Source: Rhodoferax sp. (GTDB lineage: Bacteria > Pseudomonadota > Gammaproteobacteria > Burkholderiales > Burkholderiaceae_C). From it: a DNA stretch of 7,069 bases. The translations under genes were made by a program, and so were the position numbers. The DNA lies in contig JAUXQA010000406.1 in assembly GCA_030683195.1 (NCBI GenBank), forward strand, positions 1 through 7,069. The letters are read 5' to 3'. The notes beneath the pieces were generated by a model. It made no database searches and was not told the DNA's origin. It saw only the letters and a list, made by a program, of their open reading frames with translations. Below are positions 1 to 3,939 of this stretch, in pieces; position 1 is the stretch's first letter; each line of letters opens with the position of its first letter.

Positions 1-191
1 CCCTGGTCGTGTTCGCGCAACCAACGGTGCACGATGTTGGCGTTGATGGCATGTTTGAGTGCGACGGCGGCAATGGATGCTCCAGGTTCAGCGCATTGCC
101 CAACAACTTGGAGTTTGAACGCGGGACTGTAAAACCGCCGCGTGGGGATTTTGGTGCGAGCTTCGCTCGCCATGGTGTGCATGATGTTCAT
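1..191 (-). CDS. tnpA: IS66-family small transposition protein (TnpA/OrfA-type), N-terminal part
   Basis: This is the first 63 codons of the small helix-turn-helix protein that IS66-family elements encode ahead of TnpB and the DDE transposase. The minus-strand translation contains RRFYSPAFKLQVVGQC, then EPGASIAAVALKHAINA, then NIVHRWLRE. This is the usual OrfA pattern: a basic start, an FK..VV..C helix, a PGASIA helix and a recognition helix ending in WLR. Family knowledge suggests it binds DNA and helps transposition; its exact role is not settled. ATG codons lie at 191, 182 and 173, all in frame, and a TGA lies upstream in frame. I took the outermost; the motif region starts well after all three. 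A GCGAGC-TTC-GCTCGC hairpin (156-170) falls within the first codons. The gene is cut by the window edge, so whether it is intact is unknown. Confidence 0.85.
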   Translation of the reverse strand, partial: MNIMHTMASEARTKIPTRRFYSPAFKLQVVGQCAEPGASIAAVALKHAINANIVHRWLREHDQ

Positions 192-249
192 CGCACACAC
201 TATCTCTGGATGTCAGCGAGCCATCAAGATGTGTTGGCCGGACGCATAC
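1..249 (-). mobile_element. IS66-family element, terminal part (continues past left edge)
   Basis: This is the end of an IS66-family insertion sequence that holds the start of its first ORF on the minus strand. The outer tip appears to be at 249, where the minus strand begins GTATGCGTCCGGCC. IS66-family ends commonly begin GTA-GCG with a run of CCGG or similar, so the tip is placed by family resemblance and by where coding homology stops. The distance from the tip to the first ATG (191) is 58 bases, a normal leader for these elements. Only one end is visible, so the 8-bp target duplication typical of IS66 cannot be checked. The eight bases following the tip are GTTTCTGA. Confidence 0.75.
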
Positions 250-334
250 GTTTCTGATGCCTTTGAATGCCGAGCTAACCGCTCGCCGTCAACATGCAGA
301 AAGCATGATGAAACGTCTTACCAGTCTGGTTTGA
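250..334 (+). pseudogene. Possible 3' end of a gene cut by the IS66 element
   Basis: From the IS66 tip an open frame reads FLMPLNAELTARRQHA and then ESMMKRLTSLV before a TGA at 332-334. The 25 codons from the ATG at 257 have no evident ribosome binding site of their own. The peptide looks like the amphipathic C-terminus of a longer protein, being rich in Arg, Met and Leu. A strong hairpin terminator follows 40 bases after the stop, as expected at the end of a transcription unit. I infer that the upstream part of the gene lies beyond the IS66 element, off the left edge. I do not recognise the protein. It could be a chance short frame. Confidence 0.4.
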
Positions 335-353
335 CAAAGGGAGTCATCCCTTA

Positions 354-367
354 CGTGTGAAAACACG
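354..367 (+). repeat. Short stem-loop CGTGT-GAAA-ACACG
   Basis: A perfect 5-bp stem encloses a GAAA tetraloop, a very stable RNA loop type. It sits between the stop of the plus-strand fragment (334) and the terminator at 374. If transcribed it would stack next to the terminator hairpin. A second weak stem, AGGGA-GTCA-TCCCT, lies just before it at 337-350. The role is unknown and it may be incidental. Confidence 0.35.
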
Positions 368-373
368 ACTCAA

Positions 374-409
374 AGAAAAGCCACCTTCGCTCTGCGAGGT
401 GGCTTTTCT
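374..409. terminator. Strong bidirectional rho-independent terminator
   Basis: The arms AGAAAAGCCACCT (374-386) and AGGTGGCTTTTCT (397-409) are exact reverse complements, giving 13 bp. A further CGC/GCG pairing inside leaves a TCT loop and one bulged T. The A-rich left side and T-rich right side make it able to stop RNA polymerase in both directions. It lies 40 bases after the stop of the plus-strand fragment at 334. It also lies 65 bases beyond the end of the minus-strand cassette at 474, so it probably serves both converging units. Confidence 0.85.
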
Positions 410-473
410 GCTTTGTGCGATCTGCGCATGATTTTTCAGGTATTCGCTAGCCCCGTTTGGATAATCCCTTTAC
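410..473. other. Short gene-free spacer before the minus-strand cassette end
   Basis: No convincing ORF, hairpin or RNA gene is visible here. It separates the two-way terminator from the end of the minus-strand cassette and is probably the 3' untranslated part of that cassette. Confidence 0.5.
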
Positions 474-689
474 TTAGGAAATTAAGGGCGTGATGTGCTC
501 ATGGAACCATGTCACTGAAATTGGTCCAGGGCGACGTGCGCGCCACCAGAGCTGCTCCAGACCTTCCAACAGGTCCCTATAGGTCGGCAAATTCGCCTCT
601 TTCATGACTTCATCTGCGCCTTCTATCGCCTACATGGTGGATTCAGCAATTGGCGGCGTCTCAAATTCCTCAAAAATGGTCGTTTCCAT
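474..689 (-). pseudogene. Small phage-like protein gene interrupted by an in-frame amber codon
   Basis: The minus strand reads METTIFEEFETPPIAESTM, then TAG at 632-630, then stays open for 51 codons to a TAA at 474. The second part includes LPTYRDLLEGLEQLWWRARR. The start is well supported: AAAGGA lies five bases before the ATG, and the first 20 bases overlap the end of the upstream gene, as in translationally coupled phage genes. The acidic first part followed by a Leu/Trp-rich amphipathic helix would make one protein of 71 residues if the amber codon were a sense codon. CAG to TAG is a one-base change. I do not recognise the family. Alternatives are a real 19-residue peptide followed by a separate 43-codon ORF from the ATG at 605, or amber readthrough. 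A decayed gene seems most likely. Confidence 0.55.
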
Positions 690-912
690 AGAATTCCTTT
701 GTGATTTGTCGGGCATCCTTGGCCCACTTTTTCCAAGCCGCAACACTGCATGCGGTGCTACGCCATTCCTGGCCAGGCCGACGCCATTCAATTGCCGCTG
801 GGACAAAGCGATTTGCAGGCACTAGGCGAACGACTTCGCGCTTCTTGCCATCCCGCTCTAAAACTGCCCCCGGCATAGCGACTGAACTGGATGACGCGAT
901 AGAGGCTGTCAT
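670..912 (-). CDS. Small phage-type protein of unknown function, 80 aa
   Basis: The protein has 80 residues, with a Ser/Ala-rich start and a basic region at about 20-30 (RDGKKREVVRLVP). The segment at 42-66 is rich in Trp and Arg (EWRRPGQEWRSTACSVAAWK, then KWAKDA). No signal peptide, membrane segment or enzyme motif is visible. The spaced Trp residues followed by an amphipathic helix suggest a small cytoplasmic nucleic-acid or protein binder, but this is inference. The start at 912 has AAAGG upstream, and 12 bases separate it from the stop of the repressor gene. The end overlaps the next gene's start by 20 bases. Its place in a row of tiny overlapping genes with an XRE regulator is typical of phage early regions. 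A later ATG (codon 13) is possible but lacks a better binding site. Confidence 0.65.
   Translation of the reverse strand: MTASIASSSSVAMPGAVLERDGKKREVVRLVPANRFVPAAIEWRRPGQEWRSTACSVAAWKKWAKDARQITKEFYGNDHF
695..700 (-). promoter_or_regulatory. Ribosome binding site fixing the start of the amber-interrupted gene
   Basis: AAAGGA on the minus strand lies five bases upstream of the ATG at 689, inside the last codons of the preceding gene. Its quality argues that the short frame beginning METTIF was a translated gene and not noise. Confidence 0.6.
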
Positions 913-924
913 GGTGGTTTACCT

Positions 925-1263
925 TTATTTGATGCTTAGACCAAGAACAATACCGAGAGCTTCTCGCCGTTCGGTCGGCATAGCCGCAATGACTCTGGCA
1001 ATGTCTAAAGTACGTTCGCTTATCCTGTCTTTCGTTAGCCCATCTTTCCCAGTTGCCAGCCATCTTGCATTTACGCCAAGCAAATCGGAAAGTTCAAACA
1101 AAGACTCAGGACTGATACCGTCGCCTCGATTCTCTATATTCCCCACCTGCTGGGGGCTCACACCGATGAAGGTTGAGAGCTGCGCCAATGTGAGGCCTTT
1201 GTTGGTGCGAGCAACTTTGATACGCTCCCCAAAAGTTGACGTGCTGGTCGTATCGTTGGACAT
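925..1263 (-). CDS. XRE-family (Cro/CI-type) helix-turn-helix transcriptional regulator
   Basis: This 112-residue protein is a DNA-binding repressor of the Cro/CI type. Residues 11-71 form the five-helix XRE domain: FGERIKVARTNKGLTLAQLS, then the turn FIGVSP, the recognition helix SPQQVGNIE (36-44), and SLFELSDLLGVNARWLATGK. The C-terminal part (82-110) is a short helical region, too small for the self-cleaving peptidase domain of full CI/LexA proteins. It is therefore a compact regulator that does not respond to RecA by autocleavage. The start is firm, with AGAGGA four bases before the ATG. It follows the cysteine-rich gene with a gap of nine bases and precedes an 80-residue gene, so the cassette is probably one transcript. 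I infer that it represses its own promoter near 1567-1607. No full phage or toxin partner is present. Confidence 0.88.
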   Translation of the reverse strand: MSNDTTSTSTFGERIKVARTNKGLTLAQLSTFIGVSPQQVGNIENRGDGISPESLFELSDLLGVNARWLATGKDGLTKDRISERTLDIARVIAAMPTERREALGIVLGLSIK

Positions 1264-1267
1264 GATT

Positions 1268-1273
1268 TCCTCT
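1268..1273 (-). promoter_or_regulatory. Strong ribosome binding site of the XRE regulator gene
   Basis: AGAGGA on the minus strand sits four bases before the ATG at 1263 and overlaps the stop codon of the upstream cysteine-rich gene by one base. This is the strongest binding site in the cassette and implies translational coupling of the two genes. Confidence 0.7.
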
Positions 1274-1548
1274 CAAACTTTGGGGATGTAAGACACACAA
1301 CCAAAGTCAGGCATGGTCAGTAGATCGGCACGATAGCCGCCGCCATCGATTGTCATGGCCTTCACATCCTGGTAGTCGGGCTTGAGCACTTCGGTTCCAA
1401 ATTCGTATTTCTCGGGGTCCGGCGAACTCTCGGTGGCGTCTTGGAACTTGGGCACATTGGAGCATTTGCCCAGGCCGATCTTCCAGCCCGCCTCGCTCAC
1501 ACCACACTTCGCCCAGAACGTGCAGTCAGCACAAATTCCTAATGTCAT
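1273..1548 (-). CDS. Small cysteine-rich phage-type protein, 91 aa
   Basis: The 91-residue protein has cysteines at 6, 9, 15, 29 and 84 (CADC near the start, GKC in the middle, FGCVSY near the end). The N-terminal C-x2-C plus later cysteines suggest a small metal-binding (zinc-ribbon-like) fold. The segment at 65-84 (MTIDGGGYRADLLTMPDFGC) resembles the C-terminal pattern of many short phage and prophage proteins, in which a GYRA..-...PDF-C motif closes the domain. That resemblance is from memory and should be checked. No signal peptide is seen, so it probably acts in the cytoplasm. It is the first gene of the minus-strand cassette. Upstream of the ATG there is only a weak GGAAA binding site. 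The function is unknown. Confidence 0.7.
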   Translation of the reverse strand: MTLGICADCTFWAKCGVSEAGWKIGLGKCSNVPKFQDATESSPDPEKYEFGTEVLKPDYQDVKAMTIDGGGYRADLLTMPDFGCVSYIPKV

Positions 1549-1566
1549 GGTCTTGATTTCCGATCA

Positions 1567-1594
1567 GTTATAGGTTGAGCGGAATAACTGAAAA
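1567..1594 (-). promoter_or_regulatory. Candidate sigma-70 promoter of the minus-strand cassette
   Basis: On the minus strand TATAAC (1572-1567) fits a -10 box. TTTTCA (1594-1589), 16 bases upstream, fits a -35 box at four of six positions. It would start transcripts shortly before the cysteine-rich gene at 1548. This is a weak consensus call, supported by position and by the inverted repeat that overlaps it. Confidence 0.35.
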
Positions 1595-1607
1595 ATTTAA
1601 CTCGCTC
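1577..1607. promoter_or_regulatory. Candidate operator: imperfect inverted repeat over the promoter
   Basis: GAGCG (1577-1581) and CGCTC (1603-1607) are exact reverse complements. Between them TAA (1584-1586) and TTA (1598-1600) also pair symmetrically around a centre near 1592. A dyad about 31 bp long, overlapping the presumed spacer and -35 box, is where a Cro/CI-type repressor would bind. It is a plausible target of the XRE protein encoded in the same cassette. The inner bases match only partly. Confidence 0.3.
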
Positions 1608-1670
1608 TGTAACAGTATGAGCCCTCAGTTCGACGAAAATTCTTTGCTGTTACTTGGCCAATCCACCAAC

Positions 1671-1685
1671 GGCAGCCTTGCTGCC
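1671..1685 (+). repeat. Stem-loop GGCAGC-CTT-GCTGCC ahead of the exported-protein gene
   Basis: A perfect 6-bp GC-rich stem with a 3-base loop ends 26 bases before the ATG at 1712. It is not followed by a T-run, so it is not a normal terminator. It lies in the 5' leader and could affect mRNA stability or access to the ribosome, or be a protein site. This is inference. Confidence 0.4.
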
Positions 1686-2110
1686 AGACCAAAAATAAAA
1701 GGGAAAAACGCATGAAAAAACTATTAACTTTTCTAGTGGCCATCGTTGCCATTCCAGTTTATGCCGCCAACGCAGCGCCTCTTGGCATGGAGATTGGAGT
1801 CGCAACACTGGCGCAAGTCAAGCAGCAGATTGGTAACAAAACCAAGTTAGTGGATGCGGGAGTGAATAAATTCACTGGAGGCCGTATGCTGGTCAGCAAC
1901 GGCTTGGGCTTAGATGTCGAAGGGTTGTCCACTATTACCCTAATTTTTGATACTAAAGAAAAGCTGGCTGGCGTGCTGATGCAGTTGCCGAAGGGGAGTG
2001 GTTTAGGAGATATGAAGAATGGTTCTTTTCAGAAAACCCTGACAACTCTCTCTGGCAAATATAAGCTGGTTGAAAAGCGAGTGCCATTTGTGGGGGATGC
2101 CTATGCCAAG

Positions 2111-2114
2111 CTAA
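2111..2114 (+). repeat. CTAA target-site duplication, left copy
   Basis: CTAA borders the left tip of the IS and recurs at 3295-3298 right after the other tip. A 4-bp YTAR-type duplication is characteristic of the IS5 subgroup of the IS5 family. Confidence 0.88.
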
Positions 2115-2132
2115 GGAAACTCTGCAAAACTC
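2115..2132 (+). repeat. IS5-family left terminal inverted repeat
   Basis: GGAAACTCTGCAAAACTC, against the reverse complement of the right tip (GGAAGGTCTGAATAACTC), matches at 14 of 18 positions. The mismatches are at positions 5, 6, 11 and 13. The outermost GGAA and the inner TCTG and AACTC blocks are shared. Confidence 0.85.
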
Positions 2133-2165
2133 CCCCAGCTGTGTGCTTGATGTAAGCCCCAGCTG
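2133..2165 (+). repeat. Direct repeat CCCCAGCTG inside the IS left end
   Basis: CCCCAGCTG occurs at 2133-2141 and again at 2157-2165, 24 bases apart start to start. Both lie between the left terminal repeat and the transposase start, and each holds the palindrome CAGCTG. About two helical turns apart, they could be accessory binding sites for the transposase or a host factor. The function is inference. Confidence 0.45.
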
Positions 2166-2179
2166 AGAAAATACAGGCC

Positions 2180-3139
2180 ATGAAACAAGCCACCTTGAAC
2201 CTCGATCTCAGCGCCAAGAAAACCCGCAAGCAAGTGTTCCTTGACCAGATGGATCAAGTGGTGCCTTGGGCTGCGTTGGTCGAACTCATTGCCCCCTACT
2301 ACCCCGAAGGCAAGACTGGCAGACCCCCTTTTTCGTTGTTGACCATGTTGCGTATCCACTTCATGCAGCAATGGTTCACTTTGTCTGACCCCGCGATGGA
2401 AGAGGCGTTTTTTGACACCCCGTTGTACCGGGAGTTTGCCCAGGTGGAAGAGTTTGCACGTCTACCCGATGAGTCCACCATTCTTCGATTTAGACACCGG
2501 CTGGAGAAACACAAGCTGGCAGAGCAAATCTTGCAGACCGTCAATCAGCTCTTGACAGAGCGCGGCCTGCTCCTGAAGGCTGGCACCGCCGTTGATGCCA
2601 CCCTGATCGCAGCACCCACCTCCACCAAGAACAAAGATAACAAGCGCGACCCTGAGATGCACTCCAGCAAGAAGGGAAATCAATGGTATTTCGGCATGAA
2701 GGCCCACATTGGTGTGGATGCCGAGTCAGGCTTGGTGCATACCGTGCGCGGCACCTCGGGGAACATCAGTGACATCGCAGAGGCCAACAGTTTGCTGCAC
2801 GGCCAGGAGGGTATCGCCTATGGCGATGCGGGTTACCAAGGCGTTGAGAAACGCCCGGACGCGACAAAAGAGGTGACTTGGCACGTCGCCATGCGGCCGG
2901 GCAAACGCCGTGCGTTGAACAAAGAAAACGAAGCCGATGTCCTGATCGACAAAGCGGAAAAGCTCAAAGCGGGAATTCGGGCCAAGGTGGAGCATCCATT
3001 TCGAGTGATCAAGCGCCAGTTTGGCTATGTGAAGGTGCGCTACCGCGGCCTCAAGAAAAACACGGCGCAGCTCGTCACGCTGTTTGCGCTGACCAACCTG
3101 TGGATGGTGCGCGGTGAATTGATGGGGGCAAAGGCATGA
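2180..3139 (+). CDS. IS5-family DDE transposase
   Basis: This 319-residue enzyme cuts and joins the IS ends. The N-terminal part holds the IS5-type domain (GRPPFSLLTMLRIHFMQQWF at 47-66, DESTILRFRHRLEKHKL at 97-113). The catalytic triad is visible: D139 in AVDATLIAAPT, D216 in YGDAGYQG, and E271 in RAKVEHPFRVIKRQFG with R267 and K278 in the usual IS5 spacing. The C-terminal NTAQLVTLFALTNLWMVR is the normal family ending. Length and all key residues are intact, so activity is plausible. The ATG at 2180 is 65 bases inside the left tip with a modest ACAGG binding site. It is transcribed in the same direction as the disrupted host gene, so it could also be read from that gene's promoter. Confidence 0.95.
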   Translation: MKQATLNLDLSAKKTRKQVFLDQMDQVVPWAALVELIAPYYPEGKTGRPPFSLLTMLRIHFMQQWFTLSDPAMEEAFFDTPLYREFAQVEEFARLPDESTILRFRHRLEKHKLAEQILQTVNQLLTERGLLLKAGTAVDATLIAAPTSTKNKDNKRDPEMHSSKKGNQWYFGMKAHIGVDAESGLVHTVRGTSGNISDIAEANSLLHGQEGIAYGDAGYQGVEKRPDATKEVTWHVAMRPGKRRALNKENEADVLIDKAEKLKAGIRAKVEHPFRVIKRQFGYVKVRYRGLKKNTAQLVTLFALTNLWMVRGELMGAKA

Positions 3140-3153
3140 GTGCGCCCGAAAAC

Positions 3154-3177
3154 AGGGCAAGTGCCCTGGCGGGCACT
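3154..3177 (+). repeat. Overlapping alternative hairpins after the transposase gene
   Basis: AGGGCA-AG-TGCCCT (3154-3167) and AGTGCCC-TGGC-GGGCACT (3160-3177) are both perfect stems but share the middle arm, so only one can form at a time. A further GCCC-AAAC-GGGC stem follows at about 3184-3195, ahead of a short A-run. They lie in the 155-base non-coding tail of the IS. They may limit read-through transcription out of the transposase gene, but no strong T-run supports a classic terminator. Confidence 0.45.
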
Positions 3178-3276
3178 CAAAACGCCCAAACGGGCTAAAA
3201 AACGAGCGGATTTTGGAAGTTTGCTCGTGAAATCCCACAATCTGAAAACCAACCACTCACTACGCCAATTGGTGGT

Positions 3277-3294
3277 GAGTTATTCAGACCTTCC
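3277..3294 (+). repeat. IS5-family right terminal inverted repeat
   Basis: GAGTTATTCAGACCTTCC is the right tip, partner of 2115-2132, and is followed directly by the second CTAA copy. Confidence 0.85.
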
Positions 3295-3298
3295 CTAA
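3295..3298 (+). repeat. CTAA target-site duplication, right copy
   Basis: It matches the CTAA at 2111-2114 and fixes the right boundary of the IS. Confidence 0.88.
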
Positions 3299-3450
3299 AG
3301 CAGGACGATTCAATCATTGAGCTCGACGCACCGCATTTGAGTTTTGTAATGGAGCTGCGTTATATGACCAATGATTTGCAAAAAACTTATATGCAACAGT
3401 CTGCATCCGAAAAATCTACTAATGAACGTAATCAAGCGAGCAAGTTGTAA
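3299..3450 (+). pseudogene. 3' part of the exported protein gene cut by the IS5-family element
   Basis: Joined to CTAA at 2111-2114, this stretch continues the frame of the gene starting at 1712. It gives YAKLKQDDSIIELDAPHLSF, then VMELRYMTNDLQKTY, then a charged tail ending NQASKL and TAA at 3450. The first part is beta-rich and reads as the end of the periplasmic domain. The last 30 or so residues are polar and Gln/Ser/Glu-rich and likely flexible or helical. It has no start of its own in frame with a good binding site, so it is probably untranslated now. Its stop lies directly against the ATG at 3451, so it and the Sel1 gene were probably one operon. Confidence 0.8.
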
Positions 3451-3882
3451 ATGAAAAGTGCAGAAAGAAATTCAAAAATGAAATGGCGTTATCTCATTGC
3501 ATTCATAGCTGCTATAAGTATGGCCAAGCCTGTTTTTGCAGGGTTCGATGAGGGCATCGCTGCCTATAAGAAAAATGATTATGCAGTTGCTCTCTTGGAG
3601 TTGAAGCCGTTGGCAACCGCTGGGAATCCGACCGCGCAAAGTTTCCTAGGGTTTATGTTCGCTAACGGCCATGGTGTTCAACAAGACTTCAAGGAAGCTG
3701 TGAAGTGGTTCCGACTGTCGGCAGCACAGGGGGACGCTGATGCACAGCTCAAGCTAGGGGTCAGCTACCACAGCGGTGAAGGTGTTCCACAAGACTACAA
3801 GGAAGCTGTGAAGTGGTTCCGACTGGCGGCGGCGCAGGGAGGCGCAATTGCACAGTTCGTGCTAGGTGTGAGGCTAAATTAG
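3451..3882 (+). CDS. Exported Sel1-repeat protein, probably C-terminally truncated
   Basis: Sel1 repeats are paired helices that bind other proteins, often in the periplasm or envelope. A signal peptide begins at the second ATG (codon 10, position 3478): MKWRYLIAFIAAISMAKPVFA. The start at 3478 is therefore more likely than 3451, because the nine extra residues are charged and precede the signal. The mature part opens GFDEGIAAYKKNDYAVALLE, then has two full 36-residue repeats (about 60-95 and 96-131), each with the G-GV-QD-KEAVKWFRL-AAQG pattern. A third starts GAIAQFVLGV and stops after RLN. Sel1 proteins normally complete the repeat, and the break coincides with the presumed left end of the Tn3-type element, so the original protein was probably longer. 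The two repeats are very similar at DNA level with a 108-bp period. The gene was probably co-transcribed with the exported protein gene upstream before the IS5 insertion. Confidence 0.88.
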   Translation: MKSAERNSKMKWRYLIAFIAAISMAKPVFAGFDEGIAAYKKNDYAVALLELKPLATAGNPTAQSFLGFMFANGHGVQQDFKEAVKWFRLSAAQGDADAQLKLGVSYHSGEGVPQDYKEAVKWFRLAAAQGGAIAQFVLGVRLN

Positions 3883-3917
3883 CCCATCCCCTCGAAAAGG
3901 TAAAACGAGCGTCAAGG
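3872..3917 (+). repeat. Candidate left terminal repeat of the Tn3-family element
   Basis: Tn3-family terminal repeats are about 38-48 bp, begin with G residues and end in a motif like ACGTTAAG(G). Here a 46-base stretch from GGCTAAATTAGCCC to GAGCGTCAAGG ends 22 bases from the transposase stop, the right place for such an end. The Sel1 homology breaks at the same point. The outer tip lacks a full GGGG and no partner end is visible, so the exact boundary is uncertain. Confidence 0.35.
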
Positions 3918-3939
3918 CCCACAGAAAACCGGTTCACCG

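Larger units (their letters stand above)
1712..2155 (+). pseudogene. Small exported protein gene, 5' part, cut by the IS5-family element
   Basis: The visible frame codes for 147 residues. MKKLLTFLVAIVAIPVYA followed by ANAAP is a clear Sec signal peptide, probably cleaved around residues 18-22, so the product goes to the periplasm. The mature part opens with PLGMEIGVATLAQVKQQIG, then beta-rich stretches (LSTITLIFDTKEKLAGVLMQ) and a TLSGKYKLVEKRVPF segment. I recognise no enzyme motif. The start is supported by AAGGGA at 1699-1704. Only the bases up to 2114 are native. The last 13 codons (beginning RKLCKT and ending VCLM) are read from the left end of the IS. Removing the IS and one CTAA copy continues the frame to 3450, giving a native protein of 184 residues. 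The truncated product lacks about 50 native residues and gains two cysteines. Confidence 0.85.
2115..3294 (+). mobile_element. Complete IS5-family insertion sequence (1180 bp)
   Basis: The element runs from GGAAACTCTGCAAAACTC at the left tip to GAGTTATTCAGACCTTCC at the right tip. It is flanked on both sides by CTAA. The 18-bp tips match each other at 14 positions. The length of about 1.2 kb, one transposase gene of 319 codons, and the CTAA duplication all fit the IS5 subgroup of IS5. The element lies in the same direction as the gene it interrupts and the Sel1 gene beyond. It appears complete and its transposase is uninterrupted, so it may still be mobile. Confidence 0.9.

Noticed and set aside
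142..360. Plus-strand frame of 72 codons crossing the IS66 tip
   Set aside because: It begins inside the IS66 small ORF on the opposite strand and crosses the element boundary. The neighbouring frame ending at 334 reads more like a native C-terminus.
354..409. Possible small RNA or riboswitch made of the two adjacent hairpins
   Set aside because: The second is a plain terminator at the junction of converging units. There is no promoter or conserved aptamer feature that I can see.
701..1291. Plus-strand open frame of 196 codons
   Set aside because: It lies opposite three minus-strand genes with good binding sites and recognisable features. Its translation shows no domain and is Ser/Arg-rich, as antisense frames often are.
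925..1548. Toxin-antitoxin module formed by the XRE regulator and the cysteine-rich protein
   Set aside because: The regulator resembles antitoxin-type XRE proteins only in its general fold. The neighbour lacks any known toxin motif (HigB/RelE, HipA, PIN, Fic), and the cassette layout fits phage early genes better.
2726..3256. Minus-strand open frame of 176 codons opposite the IS5 transposase
   Set aside because: It is antisense to an intact transposase and has no recognisable motif. The His/Phe/Arg-rich composition is typical of a shadow frame.
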